A DNA stretch of 64,000 nt from Hanleya hanleyi (Eukaryota > Mollusca > Polyplacophora > Lepidopleurida > Hanleyidae), in contig JAVTVY010017512.1 of assembly GCA_036873755.1 (NCBI GenBank), positions 1-64,000 of the forward strand. The letters run 5' to 3'. Numbering within the stretch: the stretch's first letter is position 1; every line of letters begins with the position of its first letter. Below the pieces are notes generated by a model. It saw nothing but the letters and a program-made list of their open reading frames with translations. It was not told the DNA's origin and did no database searches. A program made the position numbers and the translations under genes. This document shows, in pieces, positions 11,810 through 23,269 of the stretch.

Positions 11810-12545
11810 GCACCATTATACATCATTACGGAACAATATCCACTAAACACAAGGTGGTTATTGATCCGTAGAAAAGGATTAATATTTCAATCGCGCTATT
11901 ATACCGTATTACGGAACAATATCCACTGCCTACCCTCTCTACGGTGAAAGAACATGGAAATAATATTTAAGATAAAGGTGTCAAAATTGAAATAAACCCC
12001 ACCAAAAACGATAGATCCTGAAGGATCTTGGCGCCCACCATTGTCCGATAATTGTAAGCTAATGACAAGAGGATCTTTTTGTCCATTGTTACTAAGAACA
12101 AACGATTGATTTGTAATTTTGTTTGCAGAATTTCGAATTTGAGCGAAAACGGGACACTGGAAAACACCAAGATATTATCTTTATAAGTTTCAGGAGTTTC
12201 AAGATTTTAAGAAACTGTACTTAATGTCGGTTCTTATAGTACAAGTGAAATGAACAAAGTTAGTCTGAAAGTGAATGTCCGGAGGATCCTTCGTCTTGTA
12301 GTATTTCTTTTTGTGTTGCACGTGTCATCATTAGGTACTGGAAGCCAAGACAAATCTCTTTGACACTTTGGCATGAGCTATGAAACATACCTAAGATTTT
12401 AAAATTAGGAAGGAATTCTAATTCCGTTTCTGTTTACTGGGCTAGTTTGAGACATCTCTTTCAAGATACCATGCTTAAAAATAGTAAAATGGTACACAAC
12501 TTGATACTGAAGGGATCCGTGCAGTAATGTTGAAACTTTGAAAAT
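11810..12545. other. Spacer between foldback element and core array (duplicated at 15123-15858)
   Basis: Non-satellite DNA. It has a diverged direct repeat (ATTACGGAACAATATCCACT at about 11826 and 11909) and a short inverted motif GATCCTGAAGGATC. No coding support. Confidence 0.6.
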
Positions 12546-12599
12546 GTCTGAATCCTAATTATCTCCCTTGGATCGAACATCGTGTTGTGACAAAATGAG

Positions 12600-13870
12600 A
12601 ATTCACGATAACAAAATTTCATGGGGAAATTCAAGATAGCCACCTGGCGGCCATATTGGATTTTCGAATCGGATCAGAAAAGATATCTTGCAGAAGTAGA
12701 CCCCAATGAGAACCTGTGTACCAAATTTTAGAAAGATCCACACAGTAGTTCCTGGGAAATCGCGAAAACAAAGTTTCATGGGGGAATCCAAGATAGCTGC
12801 GTAGTGGTCATATTGGATTTGCGAATTGAACCAGAAAAGGTAACTTGCACAACTACACCCCAAGGGGAACCTGTGTACCAAATTTGACAAAGATCCATGG
12901 AGTACTTCCTGAGAAATCGCCATAACAAAGTTTCATGGGGAAATCTAAGATGGCCGTGTGGTGGCCATATTGGATGGTCGAATCGAACCAGAAAAGGTAT
13001 CTTGCACAACTAGACCTCAAGCGGAACCTGTGTACCAAATTAGAGAAAGGTCCATGCAGTAGTTGAAATCGCGATAACAAAGTTTCAGGGGGGAAATCCA
13101 AGATGGCTGCCTGGTGGCCATATTGGATTTTCGAATCGAACCAGAAACGGTATCTTGCACAACTAGACCCCAAGCGGAACCTGTGTACCAAATTTGAGAA
13201 AGATCCGTGCAGTAGTTCCTGAGATATCGTGATAACAAAGTTTCATGGGGGAAATCCAAGATGGCTGCCTGGTGGCCATATTGGATTTGCAAATCGGACC
13301 AGAAAAGGTATCTTGCACAACAAAACCCCAAGGGGAACCTGTGTACCAAATTTGAAAAAAAGATCCATTCAGTAGTTCCGGAGAAATCGTGATAAAGTTT
13401 CATGGGCAAATCCAAGATGGCTGCCTGGTGGCCATATTGGATTTGCGAATCGGACCAGAAAAGGTATCTTGCACAACTAGACCCGAAGGGGAACCTGTGT
13501 ATCAAATTTGAGAAAGATCCATGCAGTAGTTCCTGAGAAATCGCGATAACAAGGTTTCATGGGGAAATCCAAGATGGCTGCCTGGTGGCCATATTGGATT
13601 TTCGAATCGGACCGAAAAAGGTATCTTGCACAACTAGATCCCAAGGGGAACCTGTGTACCACTTTGAGAAAGATCCATAAAGTAGTTCCTAAGAAATCGC
13701 GATAACAAGGTTTCATGGGGAAATCCAAGATGGCTGCCTGGTGGCCATATTGGATTTTCGAATCGGACCAAAAAAGGTATCTTGCACAAATAGACCCCAA
13801 GGGGAATCTGTGTACCAAATTTGAGAAAGATCCATAAAGTAGTTCCTGAGAAATCGCGATATCAAGAATT
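12600..13870 (+). repeat. 157-bp core tandem repeat array, about 8 units
   Basis: Same core unit as 9511-10555, with more diverged units at the left (for example AAGATAGC for AAGATGGC). Ends in the second microsatellite tail (13870-13930) and hairpin (13948-13955 / 13960-13967). Confidence 0.9.
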
Positions 13871-16830
13871 GTTTACGGACGGACTGACGACGGACGACGG
13901 ACTGACGGATGGACGACGGACCACGGACGAAAAGCGATTTGAATAGACCACCATCTGGTGATGGTGGGCTAAAAACGAAAATTGAAAATTGACGGTCAAA
14001 TTTCAATTTTTGATTTTGAGATTACAGAAACAAAAAACGAAAATTGAAAATTGACGATCAACTTTCAATTTTTGATTTTGAGGAACCAAAAACTAAAATC
14101 GAAAATTGAACTGTGCAAGGTTACACGGACCCCCATACACCATCCAAACCATTTTACATCGTGTACATCCCTGTTCGGAAGCTGCATTTTAAAAATTTTA
14201 GTCGGTCTTTTTTCAGCCTTTTCTGGAATAAGAAAATAGTATGCGAGGGCCTAGCTATGAAACAAGCGCTGCTTCTGTCAACAGGAAGATAAAATAGCGC
14301 CATCGTGATAATTATCCTTAGCATTATAGAATGTTTTGCACATGCAGGATTAATATCCCGATCTACGGTGGCTCATAAGTGACATTGATATTTTTTTAAT
14401 TATGTATATTTTTTTTTGCATTATCACCTAGGTGGAAATTATTCTCACCCGGGTGATATTATTCTCACCTGGGTGGAAATTATTCTCACCTGGGTGGAAA
14501 TTATTCTCACCTGGGTGGAAATTATTCTCACCTGGGTGATATTATTATCACCTGTGTGGAAATTATTCTCACCTGGGTGATATTATTATCACCTGGGTGG
14601 AAATTATTCTCACCTGGTGGAAATTATTCTCACCTGGGTGGAAATTATTTTCACCTGGGTGATATTATTATCACCTGGGTGGAAATTATTCTCACCCAGG
14701 TGAAAATAATTTCCACCCAGGTGATAATAATATCCACCCAGGTGATAATAATTTTCACCCAGGTGATAATATCACCCAGGTGAAAATAATTGCCACCCAG
14801 GTGAGAATAATTTCCACCCAGGTGAGAATAATTTCCACCCAGATGATAATAATATCACCCAGGTGAAAATAATTTCCACCCAGGTGAATATAATTTCCAC
14901 CCAGGTGAGAATAATTTCCACCCAGGTGATAATAATATCACCCAGGTGAAAATGATTTCCACCCAGGTGAATATAATTTCCACCCAGGTGAGAATAATTT
15001 CCACCCAGGTGAGAATAATATCACCCGGGTGAGAATAATTTCCACCTAGGTGATAATGCAAAAAAAAAAAAATACATAATTAAAAAAAAAGCCAATGTCA
15101 CTTATGAGCCACCGTACCGATCGCACCATTATACATCATTACGGAACAATATCCACTAAACACAAGGTGGTTATTGATCCGTAGAAAAGGATTAATATTT
15201 CAATCGCGCTATTATACCGTATTACGGAACAATATCCACTGCCTACCCTCTCTACGGTGAAAGAACATGGAAATAATATTTAAGATAAAGGTGTCAAAAT
15301 TGAAATAAACCCCACCAAAAACGATAGATCCTGAAGGATCTTGGCGCCCACCATTGTCCGATAATTGTAAGCTAATGACAAGAGGATCTTTTTGTCCATT
15401 GTTACTAAGAACAAACGATTGATTTGTAATTTTGTTTGCAGAATTTCGAATTTGAGCGAAAACGGGACACTGGAAAACACCAAGATATTATCTTTATAAG
15501 TTTCAGGAGTTTCAAGATTTTAAGAAACTGTACTTAATGTCGGTTCTTATAGTACAAGTGAAATGAACAAAGTTAGTCTGAAAGTGAATGTCCGGAGGAT
15601 CCTTCGTCTTGTAGTATTTCTTTTTGTGTTGCACGTGTCATCATTAGATACTGGAAGCCAAGACAAATCTCTTTGACACTTTGGCATGAGCTATGAAACA
15701 TACCTAAGATTTTAAAATTAGGAAGGAATTCTAATTCCGTTTCTGTTTACTGGGCTAGTTTGAGACATCTCTTTCAAGATACCATGCTTAAAAATAGTAA
15801 AATGGTACACAACTTGATACTGAAGGGATCCGTGCAGTAATGTTGAAACTTTGAAAATGTCTGAATCCTAATTATCTCCCTTGGATCGAACATCGTGTTG
15901 TGACAAAATGAGAATTCACGATAACAAAATTTCATGGGGAAATTCAAGATAGCCACCTGGCGGCCATATTGGATTTTCGAATCGGACCAGAAAAGATATC
16001 TTGCAGAACTAGACCCCAATGAGAACCTGTGTACCAAATTTTAGAAAGATCCACACAGTAGTTCCTGGGAAATCGCGAAAACAAAGTTTCATGGGGGAAT
16101 CCAAGATAGCTGCCTAGTGGTCATATTGGATTTGCGAATTGAACCAGAAAAGGTAGCTTGCACAACTACACCCCAAGGGGAACCTGTGTACCAAATTTGA
16201 CAAAGATCCATGGAGTACTTCCTGCGAAATCGCCATAACAAAGTTTCATGGGGAAATCTAAGATGGCCGTGTGGTGGCCATATTGGATGTTCGAATCGAA
16301 CCAGAAAAGGTATCTTGCACAACTAGACCTCAAGCGGAACCTGTGTACCAAATTAGAGAAAGGTCCATGCAGTAGTTCCTGAGAAATCGCGATAACAAAG
16401 TTTCAGGGGGGAAATCCAAGATGGCTGCCTGGTGGCCATATTGGATTTTCGAATCGAACCAGAAACGGTATCTTGCACAACTAGACCCCAAGCGGAACCT
16501 GTGTACCAAATTTGAGAAAGATCCGTGCAGTAGTTCCTGAGAAATCGTGATAACAAAGTTTCATGGGGGAAACCCAAGATGGCTGCCTGGTGGCCATATT
16601 GGATTTGCAAATCGGACCAGAAAAGGTATCTTGCACAACAAAACCCCAAGGGGAACCTGTGTACCAAATTTGAAAAAAAGATCCATTCAGTAGTTCCGGA
16701 GAAATCGTGATAACAAAGTTTCATGGGCAAATCCAAGATGGCTGCCTGGTGGCCATATTGGATTTGCGAATCGGACCAGAAAAGGTATCTTGCACAACTA
16801 GACCCCAAGGGGAACCTGTGTACCAAATTT
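13709..16830. repeat. Segmental tandem duplication, right copy
   Basis: Right copy of the ~3.3-kb tandem unit. Matching anchors are hairpin 10634/13948, foldback start 11050/14364 and the spacer motif GATCCTGAAGGATCTTGGCG (about 12015/15328). Most single-base differences lie in the 157-bp and 21-bp repeats. Confidence 0.9.
14364..15116. mobile_element. Foldback element with 21-bp-repeat arms (copy 2)
   Basis: Second copy produced by the 3.3-kb segmental duplication, with the same ends and the same CCGATC flanks (14358-14363, 15117-15122). Internal 21-bp units differ from copy 1 by small gains, losses and substitutions (for example around 14720-14780). Confidence 0.88.
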
Positions 16831-18420
16831 GAGAAAGATCCATTCAGCAGTTCCTGAGAAATCTGAGCTCCACAGGCTGCCTGGTGGCCATATTGGATTT
16901 GCGAATCGGACCAGAAAAGGTATCTTGCACAACTAGACCCCAAAGGGAACCTGTGTACCAAATTTGAGAAGATCCATGCAGTAGTTCCTGAGAAATCGCG
17001 AAAACAAAGTTTCATGGGGGAATCCAAGATAGCTGCCTGGTGGTCATATTGGATTTGCGAATTGAACCAGAAAAGGTAGCTTGCACAACTACACCCCAAG
17101 GGGAACCTGTGTACCAAATTTGACAAAGATCCATGGAGTACTTCCTGAGAAATCGCCATAACAAAGTTTCATGGGAAAATCTAAGATGGCCGTGTGGTGG
17201 CCATATTGGGTTTTCAAATCGAACCAGAAAAGACATCTTGCACAACTAGACCTCAAGCGGAACCTGCGTACCAAATTTGAGAAAGATCCATGCAGTAGTT
17301 CCTGAGAAATCGCGATAACAAAGTTTCATGGGGGAAATCCAAGATGGCTGCCTGGTGGCCATACTGGATTTTCGAATCGAATCAGGAACGATATCTTGCA
17401 CAACTAGACCCCAAGCGGAACCTGTGCACCAAATTTGAGAAAGATCCGTGCAGTAGTTCCTGAGAAATCGCGATAACAAAGTTTCATGGGGAAAATCCAA
17501 GATGGCTGCCTGGTGGCCATATTGGATTTGCAAATCGGACCAGAAAAGGTATCTTGCACAAGAAAAGCCCAAGGGGAACCTGTGTACCAAATTTGAAAAA
17601 AAGATCCATTCAGTAGTTCCGGAGAAATCGCGATAACAAAGTTTCATGATGGCTGCCTGATGGCCATATTGGATTTGCGAATCGGACCAGAAAATGTATC
17701 TTGCACAACTAGACCCCAAGGGGAACCTGTGTACCAAATTTGAGAAAGATCCATTCAGCAGTTCCTGAGAAATCGCGATAACAAAGTTTCATGGGGAAAT
17801 CCAAGATGGCTGCCTGGTGGTCATATTGGATTTGCGAATCGGACCAGAAAACGTATCTTGCACAACTAGACCCCAAAGGGAACCTGTGTACCAAATTTGA
17901 GAAAGATCCATGCAGTAGTTCCTGAGAAATCGCGATAACAAAGTTTCATGTGGGAAATCCAAGATGGCTGCCTGGTGGCCATATTGGATTCGCGAATCGG
18001 ACCAAAAAAGGTATCTTGCACAACTAGACCCCAAGGGGAATCTGTGTACCAAATTTGAGAAAGATCCATGAAGTAGTTCCTGAGAAATCGCGATAACAAA
18101 GTTTCATGGGGGAAATCCAAGATGGCTGCCTGGTGGCCATATTGGATTTGCAAATCGGACCAGAAAAGGTATCTTGCACAACTAGACCCCAAGGGGAACC
18201 TGTTTACCAAATTTGAGGAAGATCCATTCAGTAGTTCCTGAGAAATTGCGATAACAATGTTTCATGGGGAAATCTAAGATGGCTGCCTGGTGGCCATATT
18301 GGATTTGCGAATCAGACCAGAAAAGATATCTTGCACAACTAGATCCCAAGGGGAACCTGTGTACCAAATTTGACAAAGATCCATTCAGTGGTTCCTGAGA
18401 AATCGCGATAACAAGAATTG
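15913..18420 (+). repeat. 157-bp core tandem repeat array, about 16 units
   Basis: Longest array in the window. A higher-order duplication is visible: 17012-17245 repeats 16089-16322 at a ~923-bp offset, about six core units. Some units carry internal deletions (around 16860 and 17650). It ends in ATGGACGGACGGACTTACGACGG without the terminal hairpin of the other two tails. Confidence 0.9.
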
Positions 18421-18479
18421 TTTATGGACGGACGGACTTACGACGGACCATGGACGACGGACCACGGACGAAAAGTGAA

Positions 18480-19527
18480 ATACAGAAAAACAGAAATACA
18501 GAATGTCCAATTTCAAACGTCCGTCGACGCTGTTCTACGTCACTTTTGAATGTGGACTTTCACAAAATAATACTTGAGTTAATTTTTGTGCCAAGCTAAT
18601 TAAAATTAAATCCTATCTGCTCCCCTATTTGGATATGTCGTTTGAAGTATCTAACAGGCTTGCAGTAGCTCGAGCGTCAACCAATCCTGAGAGCGCTTCA
18701 TAGTGCTTTGAAGGAACATTAATGACAGAGAATTTTTGGTTGGCTCAGCCGAATTAGACGACGCGCTGTGTGTCTTTTCGTGTTGCCGCGTTCCCGACGT
18801 TGTGACACAATAATACAGGGTAGATATATGGACTGGTCTTTGGTGTAAACATTGGGGTAAATGGACACGGTGACCCTATCTCCCCTCCCCGAATGCAAGT
18901 GGATTAGTCCAGATGCGCTTAGAACACCAAATTCAATTGAAATATTGAATAAGATCCTACATAGCGACATGTACGATTGTAGATCATTGATAGGATATTA
19001 ATTTATTAAGGTTGATTTTTGTGCAGAACTGAAAAACACTTTGGGCTTCATATACAAACAGGAACGTTTTTTCAAACGAGATCTCGATAATTCCAAACAT
19101 TTATTAATTACGAGTGTTTGGCTCCAAAAGAATAAGATCAATTAAATTGGAGTGAGGCGTATGGGAAGAGTAGTTCCCCCTTGTCCATTAGATTTAATTC
19201 ACGCGGTTGGGTTGGGTGAAGCCAACTACAGTGTATATATAAATGGATATGCGATTAAGATAACACGTGTCTGTGTGTTCAATTTGCACCCATTCCCTAA
19301 AAGCATCTATACAGTGGTCATTGGGACATCGTCGCGAGCACAACGGCTTCCCCATCGTCCCAGCGAACGTTTTCTTGTTTTAGCTACGCAGACCGAACCC
19401 GTGCTGACAGCCCATGGCCAGTTACGATATTGAATGAATATGCATGAGAGAGATCAGACTATTCCAATCATCTATCAGCCAATCGACTCATTGGTTGCAG
19501 AGAAAGGAAGTTGTGAAAGAATGTACG
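18480..19527. other. No gene recognised
   Basis: Unique-looking DNA downstream of the satellite block. Open frames at 18719-18970 (minus) and 19152-19433 (plus) show no family resemblance. Confidence 0.5.
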
Positions 19528-19534
19528 TATAGGT

Positions 19535-19642
19535 CTAGATGGAGAAAACCATCCATGAATTGATGTGATATCTGACGGTCGTAATTCATGAATTACGACC
19601 GTCAGATATCACATCAATTCATGGATGGTTTTCTCCATCTAG
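19535..19642. repeat. Perfect spacerless 108-bp palindrome
   Basis: From CTAGATGG to CCATCTAG the two 54-bp arms are exact reverse complements, with no loop (centre CATG at 19587-19590). The 7-bp sequence TATAGGT lies directly on both sides (19528-19534 and 19643-19649), as expected for a target duplication. Confidence 0.9.
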
Positions 19643-19682
19643 TATAGGTCTATCTTGCGATTATGACAGGAAACAATTTGAC

Positions 19683-19931
19683 CAATCTGATTAAAACTCA
19701 GACTTAATAACCGCTCCTCTATCGGACATGTCGCTAATTAAGATCTTTGACAGTCTATATCTTAAATCTGTCGCGCATGTCAGACTAGGGACCAATCACA
19801 GTCCAAGTTGGACTGTGATTGGTCGCCAGTCTGACATGCGCGACAGATTTAAGATACAGACTGTCCCAGATCTTAATTAGCGACATGCCCGATAGAGGAG
19901 CGGTTATTAAGTCTGGGTTTTAATCAGATTG
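19683..19931. mobile_element. Foldback MITE with 9-bp target duplication (Mutator-like)
   Basis: Long near-palindrome, ends CAATCTGATTAAAAC / GTTTTAATCAGATTG, arms of about 115 bp, centre GTCCAAGTTGGAC. It is flanked by exact 9-bp repeats CAATTTGAC (19674-19682, 19932-19940). A 9-bp duplication with long inverted repeats is typical of Mutator-like MITEs; the superfamily call is inference. No coding capacity. Confidence 0.85.
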
Positions 19932-20344
19932 CAATTTGACATGTGGCGGGACTGTGTGAAGAAACTCGAACGAGTAGTCCTCAGTCGGAGAAGGGCCTAG
20001 TGTGACAGGAATAATTAATTAACCGTACACCGTTCATCATTAGAAAATAAATGAATAAGATAATGATATGATGTAATTTCATGCATAGAATGAAACCACT
20101 GGCTTTTGGAATATCCGTTTTTTTTTTAAATCGGTAATAGAGAAGCCCCCAGAGGAACAGCGGGTATGGGCCTGCTGGCAATTTGGTGCCAAACTCTTGA
20201 GGGCTCGAGTTCGAGATTCGCACGCGACTGTCTCATTCAGCACAAGTATTTGGGCTTTATTAAGAAAGTGTCATCCTAAAAATAATTGAATATAATGTTA
20301 CCTATTTTCTAAATGGCATTTAGTATATATATATAATATCGGCT

Positions 20345-21320
20345 CAAGGGCGTAGACAAGTGGATAAGTTTGGGGGGGCTTAGGGGGAAGAGTCTGAGAG
20401 GGGGGTATCCACCCTCGCAGCGTAGATTTTTTTTTGAAAATTGATGGTAAATTGGCGCCAACTGGGAGCATTTGAGCGGTAAAAGATTGTAAAAGTTGAA
20501 CTTTTTTTTGGCGAAAATATCCTATAACAGTGGCGATCACTACGTGATATACACAGTGAAATGATCATTCAATCCGGAGTTTGCACTATAATTCAAGTTA
20601 TTTCTTAGACAATACTATCTTGCCTAGATAGCAGGGCCGGTGCATTGATGCGTGGTTGACCGCATGAGTTCTGATGTTCGTTCTGAAGTTGCCAAACTTA
20701 TCAAAAATTTAAGCTTAGTGGTCCTTTCTCGGAATAGTAGAGAAAATTATCCATATTCATCAAATGTACACCAGTTAAATAGTGACTTTGTGTCTGGGTT
20801 AGATGTTTAACCTTTATTTCTAGGGTTTCTCCGTGTAAATTATTCGAGAGTTCGTGAATAAATAAATACTCAACAAATGCCGGGGATCTCAATCAAAAAA
20901 AAAGTTTATAGTGAAAAATCTTTTCAGCCAACGTGTTGACCTTTTTTGTCCAAATGGGCGATATGTGATTGAATTGGAGCACATTATTCGTTTCTCGGAG
21001 AAAATCACACGGGGTCTTTGAGTCTGATATCGCCAAACTGTTGCGTTGTTCTCTGACCGATTGCAATTATTCTAACCCTTCTGGTAAGCATTGTTGATGA
21101 TAATTTTACTTCCCCTGTAATATGCAACAATTGATAAAGATATGTGACAAGCTAAACATACACTTCTCTGCTATGTTTGCTTTCTGTTTCATTCTTTCTT
21201 TCTTTCTTTCCTTTTTTCTCTCTTTTTTTCTTTTTCTTGTTCTTTTTTTTTTTTTTTTGCCGGACGTGAATATTTGGGGGGGCTGAAGCCCCCCCAAGCC
21301 CCCCCTTGTCTACGCCCTTG
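20345..21320. mobile_element. Candidate DNA transposon with CAAGGGCGTAGACAAG ends
   Basis: A 16-bp perfect terminal inverted repeat, CAAGGGCGTAGACAAG at 20345 and its complement ending at 21320, with G-rich and C-rich subterminal runs. Flanks TCGGCT and CCGGCT may be a 6-bp imperfect duplication. No transposase frame was seen. hAT-like elements often begin CARGGGCG, but the 8-bp duplication expected for hAT is not visible. Confidence 0.55.
21185..21260. repeat. Pyrimidine-rich (CTTT)n / poly-T tract
   Basis: Simple repeat within the 20345-21320 element. Lysine/arginine-rich minus-strand frames over it are artefacts. Confidence 0.85.
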
Positions 21321-22477
21321 CCGGCTTCCTCTCCTTCGGTTAATGAATCCACGTCCATACGTTCGCACAGTTACAAAAACCTCTCTCCACTTGCATTCGT
21401 TCTCCTCTAACACACCTCCGCCATTAATCGGTCTAACTCAAACACACGTGTCATGGTCCCGCCTGTAAGCCTAAGAAAGTGAGAATCTGATTAGCAGCCT
21501 AAAGCAGCCTTATTCCGCGTTGATTGGTTGGTGGAAAAAGATCTTATTATCAGTACGGGTACTAACTGCAAAAGCTATAGTGTACGATGCGGCATCTTCG
21601 CATATCCAAGTGGAACACTACAATGACGGAATGTTATTGTACATGTAGTATTTAACTTGAAATGTGAATATGACGATGCTGCTTCCCCTGCATACATTTG
21701 CGTACACTTCGCCATCCATAAGTCTTACAACGTATAGATGACCGAGATGGTTACACATTGCCCCTGCCTATTGTCTCCGGGTCGTGGATGCGCTCCATGT
21801 CTCTGCAAGGAGGAGCGGGAATCGTTTGGGTTTTGCTGGGGTTCTCCATGAGAAAATACTAACGAGTTGGACGGCGTGTTCGCACGACCAGTGCCCATCG
21901 CAATGCGATAGAGTGCCCAAGTATATCCATTCATCCATCCACTAATAAGCAGTTTGATGTATGACTTTACTATATTCGAACAGAACGCACCGAATGAGAG
22001 GCTCCTTCCTATTACACGACTTTCAAATATTTGTCACTGCGTCATCAGTAGTAGTATAAGGCCATCTGGTGTCGCATCGACCTACTTTTGAGGAGGTCAC
22101 GTGGAGATCACGCGATCGTAAAGGTCAAGGCCGCTATAGTTCTGTCACGTGACCGGAAATGACCCCTAGGCATGTATACCTCCGCGGTGATGCGGTCCTC
22201 TGCGGTGATGCCGTCGCTTCCAGTTCCGCGGAGAGAAAGTAGTCCCGAGACATCTAATACGCGGGGGAAGATTGTCCGGCAATGTCTGCGGATCTTCGGC
22301 AATGTCCGGTCATCTCCGGCAATGTCCGGCCATCTTCGGGAGAATATAAAGGTCAAAAAGCCTTTAATGCCAAAGCATCTATGGAATGCATGTAACAGGG
22401 TCCCCGACAATATCGCCAGCAGTATGCCCAGCCTAAATGGCAAGTGGGGAACCCTCGTCATAGCCATACAGTGGGAG

Positions 22478-22560
22478 AAGTGAAAGGGTCCCAGCGGGAC
22501 TCAAAGCCGGGTTGCTCTCTCCCGAAGCAGACACGTTATCTACTACACCAGGAGTCATAT
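22478..22560 (-). mobile_element. tRNA-derived SINE head (left arm copy)
   Basis: Read on the minus strand it has GGTGTAGTAGATAACGTG (box A-like) and CGGCTTTGAGTCCCG (box B-like). It pairs with the 23941-24020 copy in the inverted repeat. Confidence 0.5.
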
Positions 22561-23269
22561 CCCACAAAGCAAGGTTGAAAATATCCTCATATATCTACCA
22601 CAGGGCAGATCACTTTTCCGCTAGGGTGGATAGGCCCATACTGGCTCAGTGGACAATGTTTGTTCCACTGGGAAACCCACACATGCTCATTGAGGTACAA
22701 TCTCAGTAAACTCAGATATAATATCACGGAATATTATATCTGAATTCAGCCCTATGTAAATCCCATGCGAATCTGAAACTACATTTGTTAGCCAATCAGA
22801 TGGCTAGCTTGTTGAAATCACGCCCACAGTAATTACACACGGTAGCACGTGGACTAACATATATAAACATTACCGGGAAACATTAGCCAAATATGGCATC
22901 ATTTCTAGACAGATCCGTGAAGGTCAAAGAGTTTACTCCCGCCGAAAAATCTGGCTTTGTTGAGGGGGTAGAGAATATCAAAAGATTGTGCCGCGCGAGA
23001 TGTTAATCTCCGTGAAGTAAACGTCAATCATTGTCAGAGAGAAAAGTCAGAAATGGTCGTGATTGGCTTATTATGGGATCTCGCAGAATATCGGCGAACA
23101 TTTCGCACGAGGTTTTCATAGCGTTACGTCTAGATGGTATTCTCCTGATTTACCATCTTGGTTTACCTAGATTGATTGAGGTATTGTGTGGGATCTTATT
23201 CTTTTCGTCTCACCAGCTAGAACACAATGGGCGGGGTCTCGGAGCTAAGCGATGCTTTTTTTGAAAAAG

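Larger units (their letters stand above)
10395..13490. repeat. Segmental tandem duplication, left copy
   Basis: About 3.1 kb that recurs at 13709-16830 with a constant 3,313-3,315-bp offset and very few differences. It spans core repeats, microsatellite/hairpin tail, foldback element, a unique spacer and the next core array. Both edges fall inside 157-bp arrays, which suggests unequal crossing-over between core repeats. Confidence 0.9.

Noticed and set aside
16353..17159. 268-codon minus-strand open frame across the core-repeat array
   Set aside because: It is made of 157-bp satellite units; the same peptide recurs in many frames and arrays and small indels keep it open. No start, domain or splice support.
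21106..21413. Lys/Arg-rich minus-strand frames
   Set aside because: They come from a CTTT/poly-T simple repeat within a transposon-like element.
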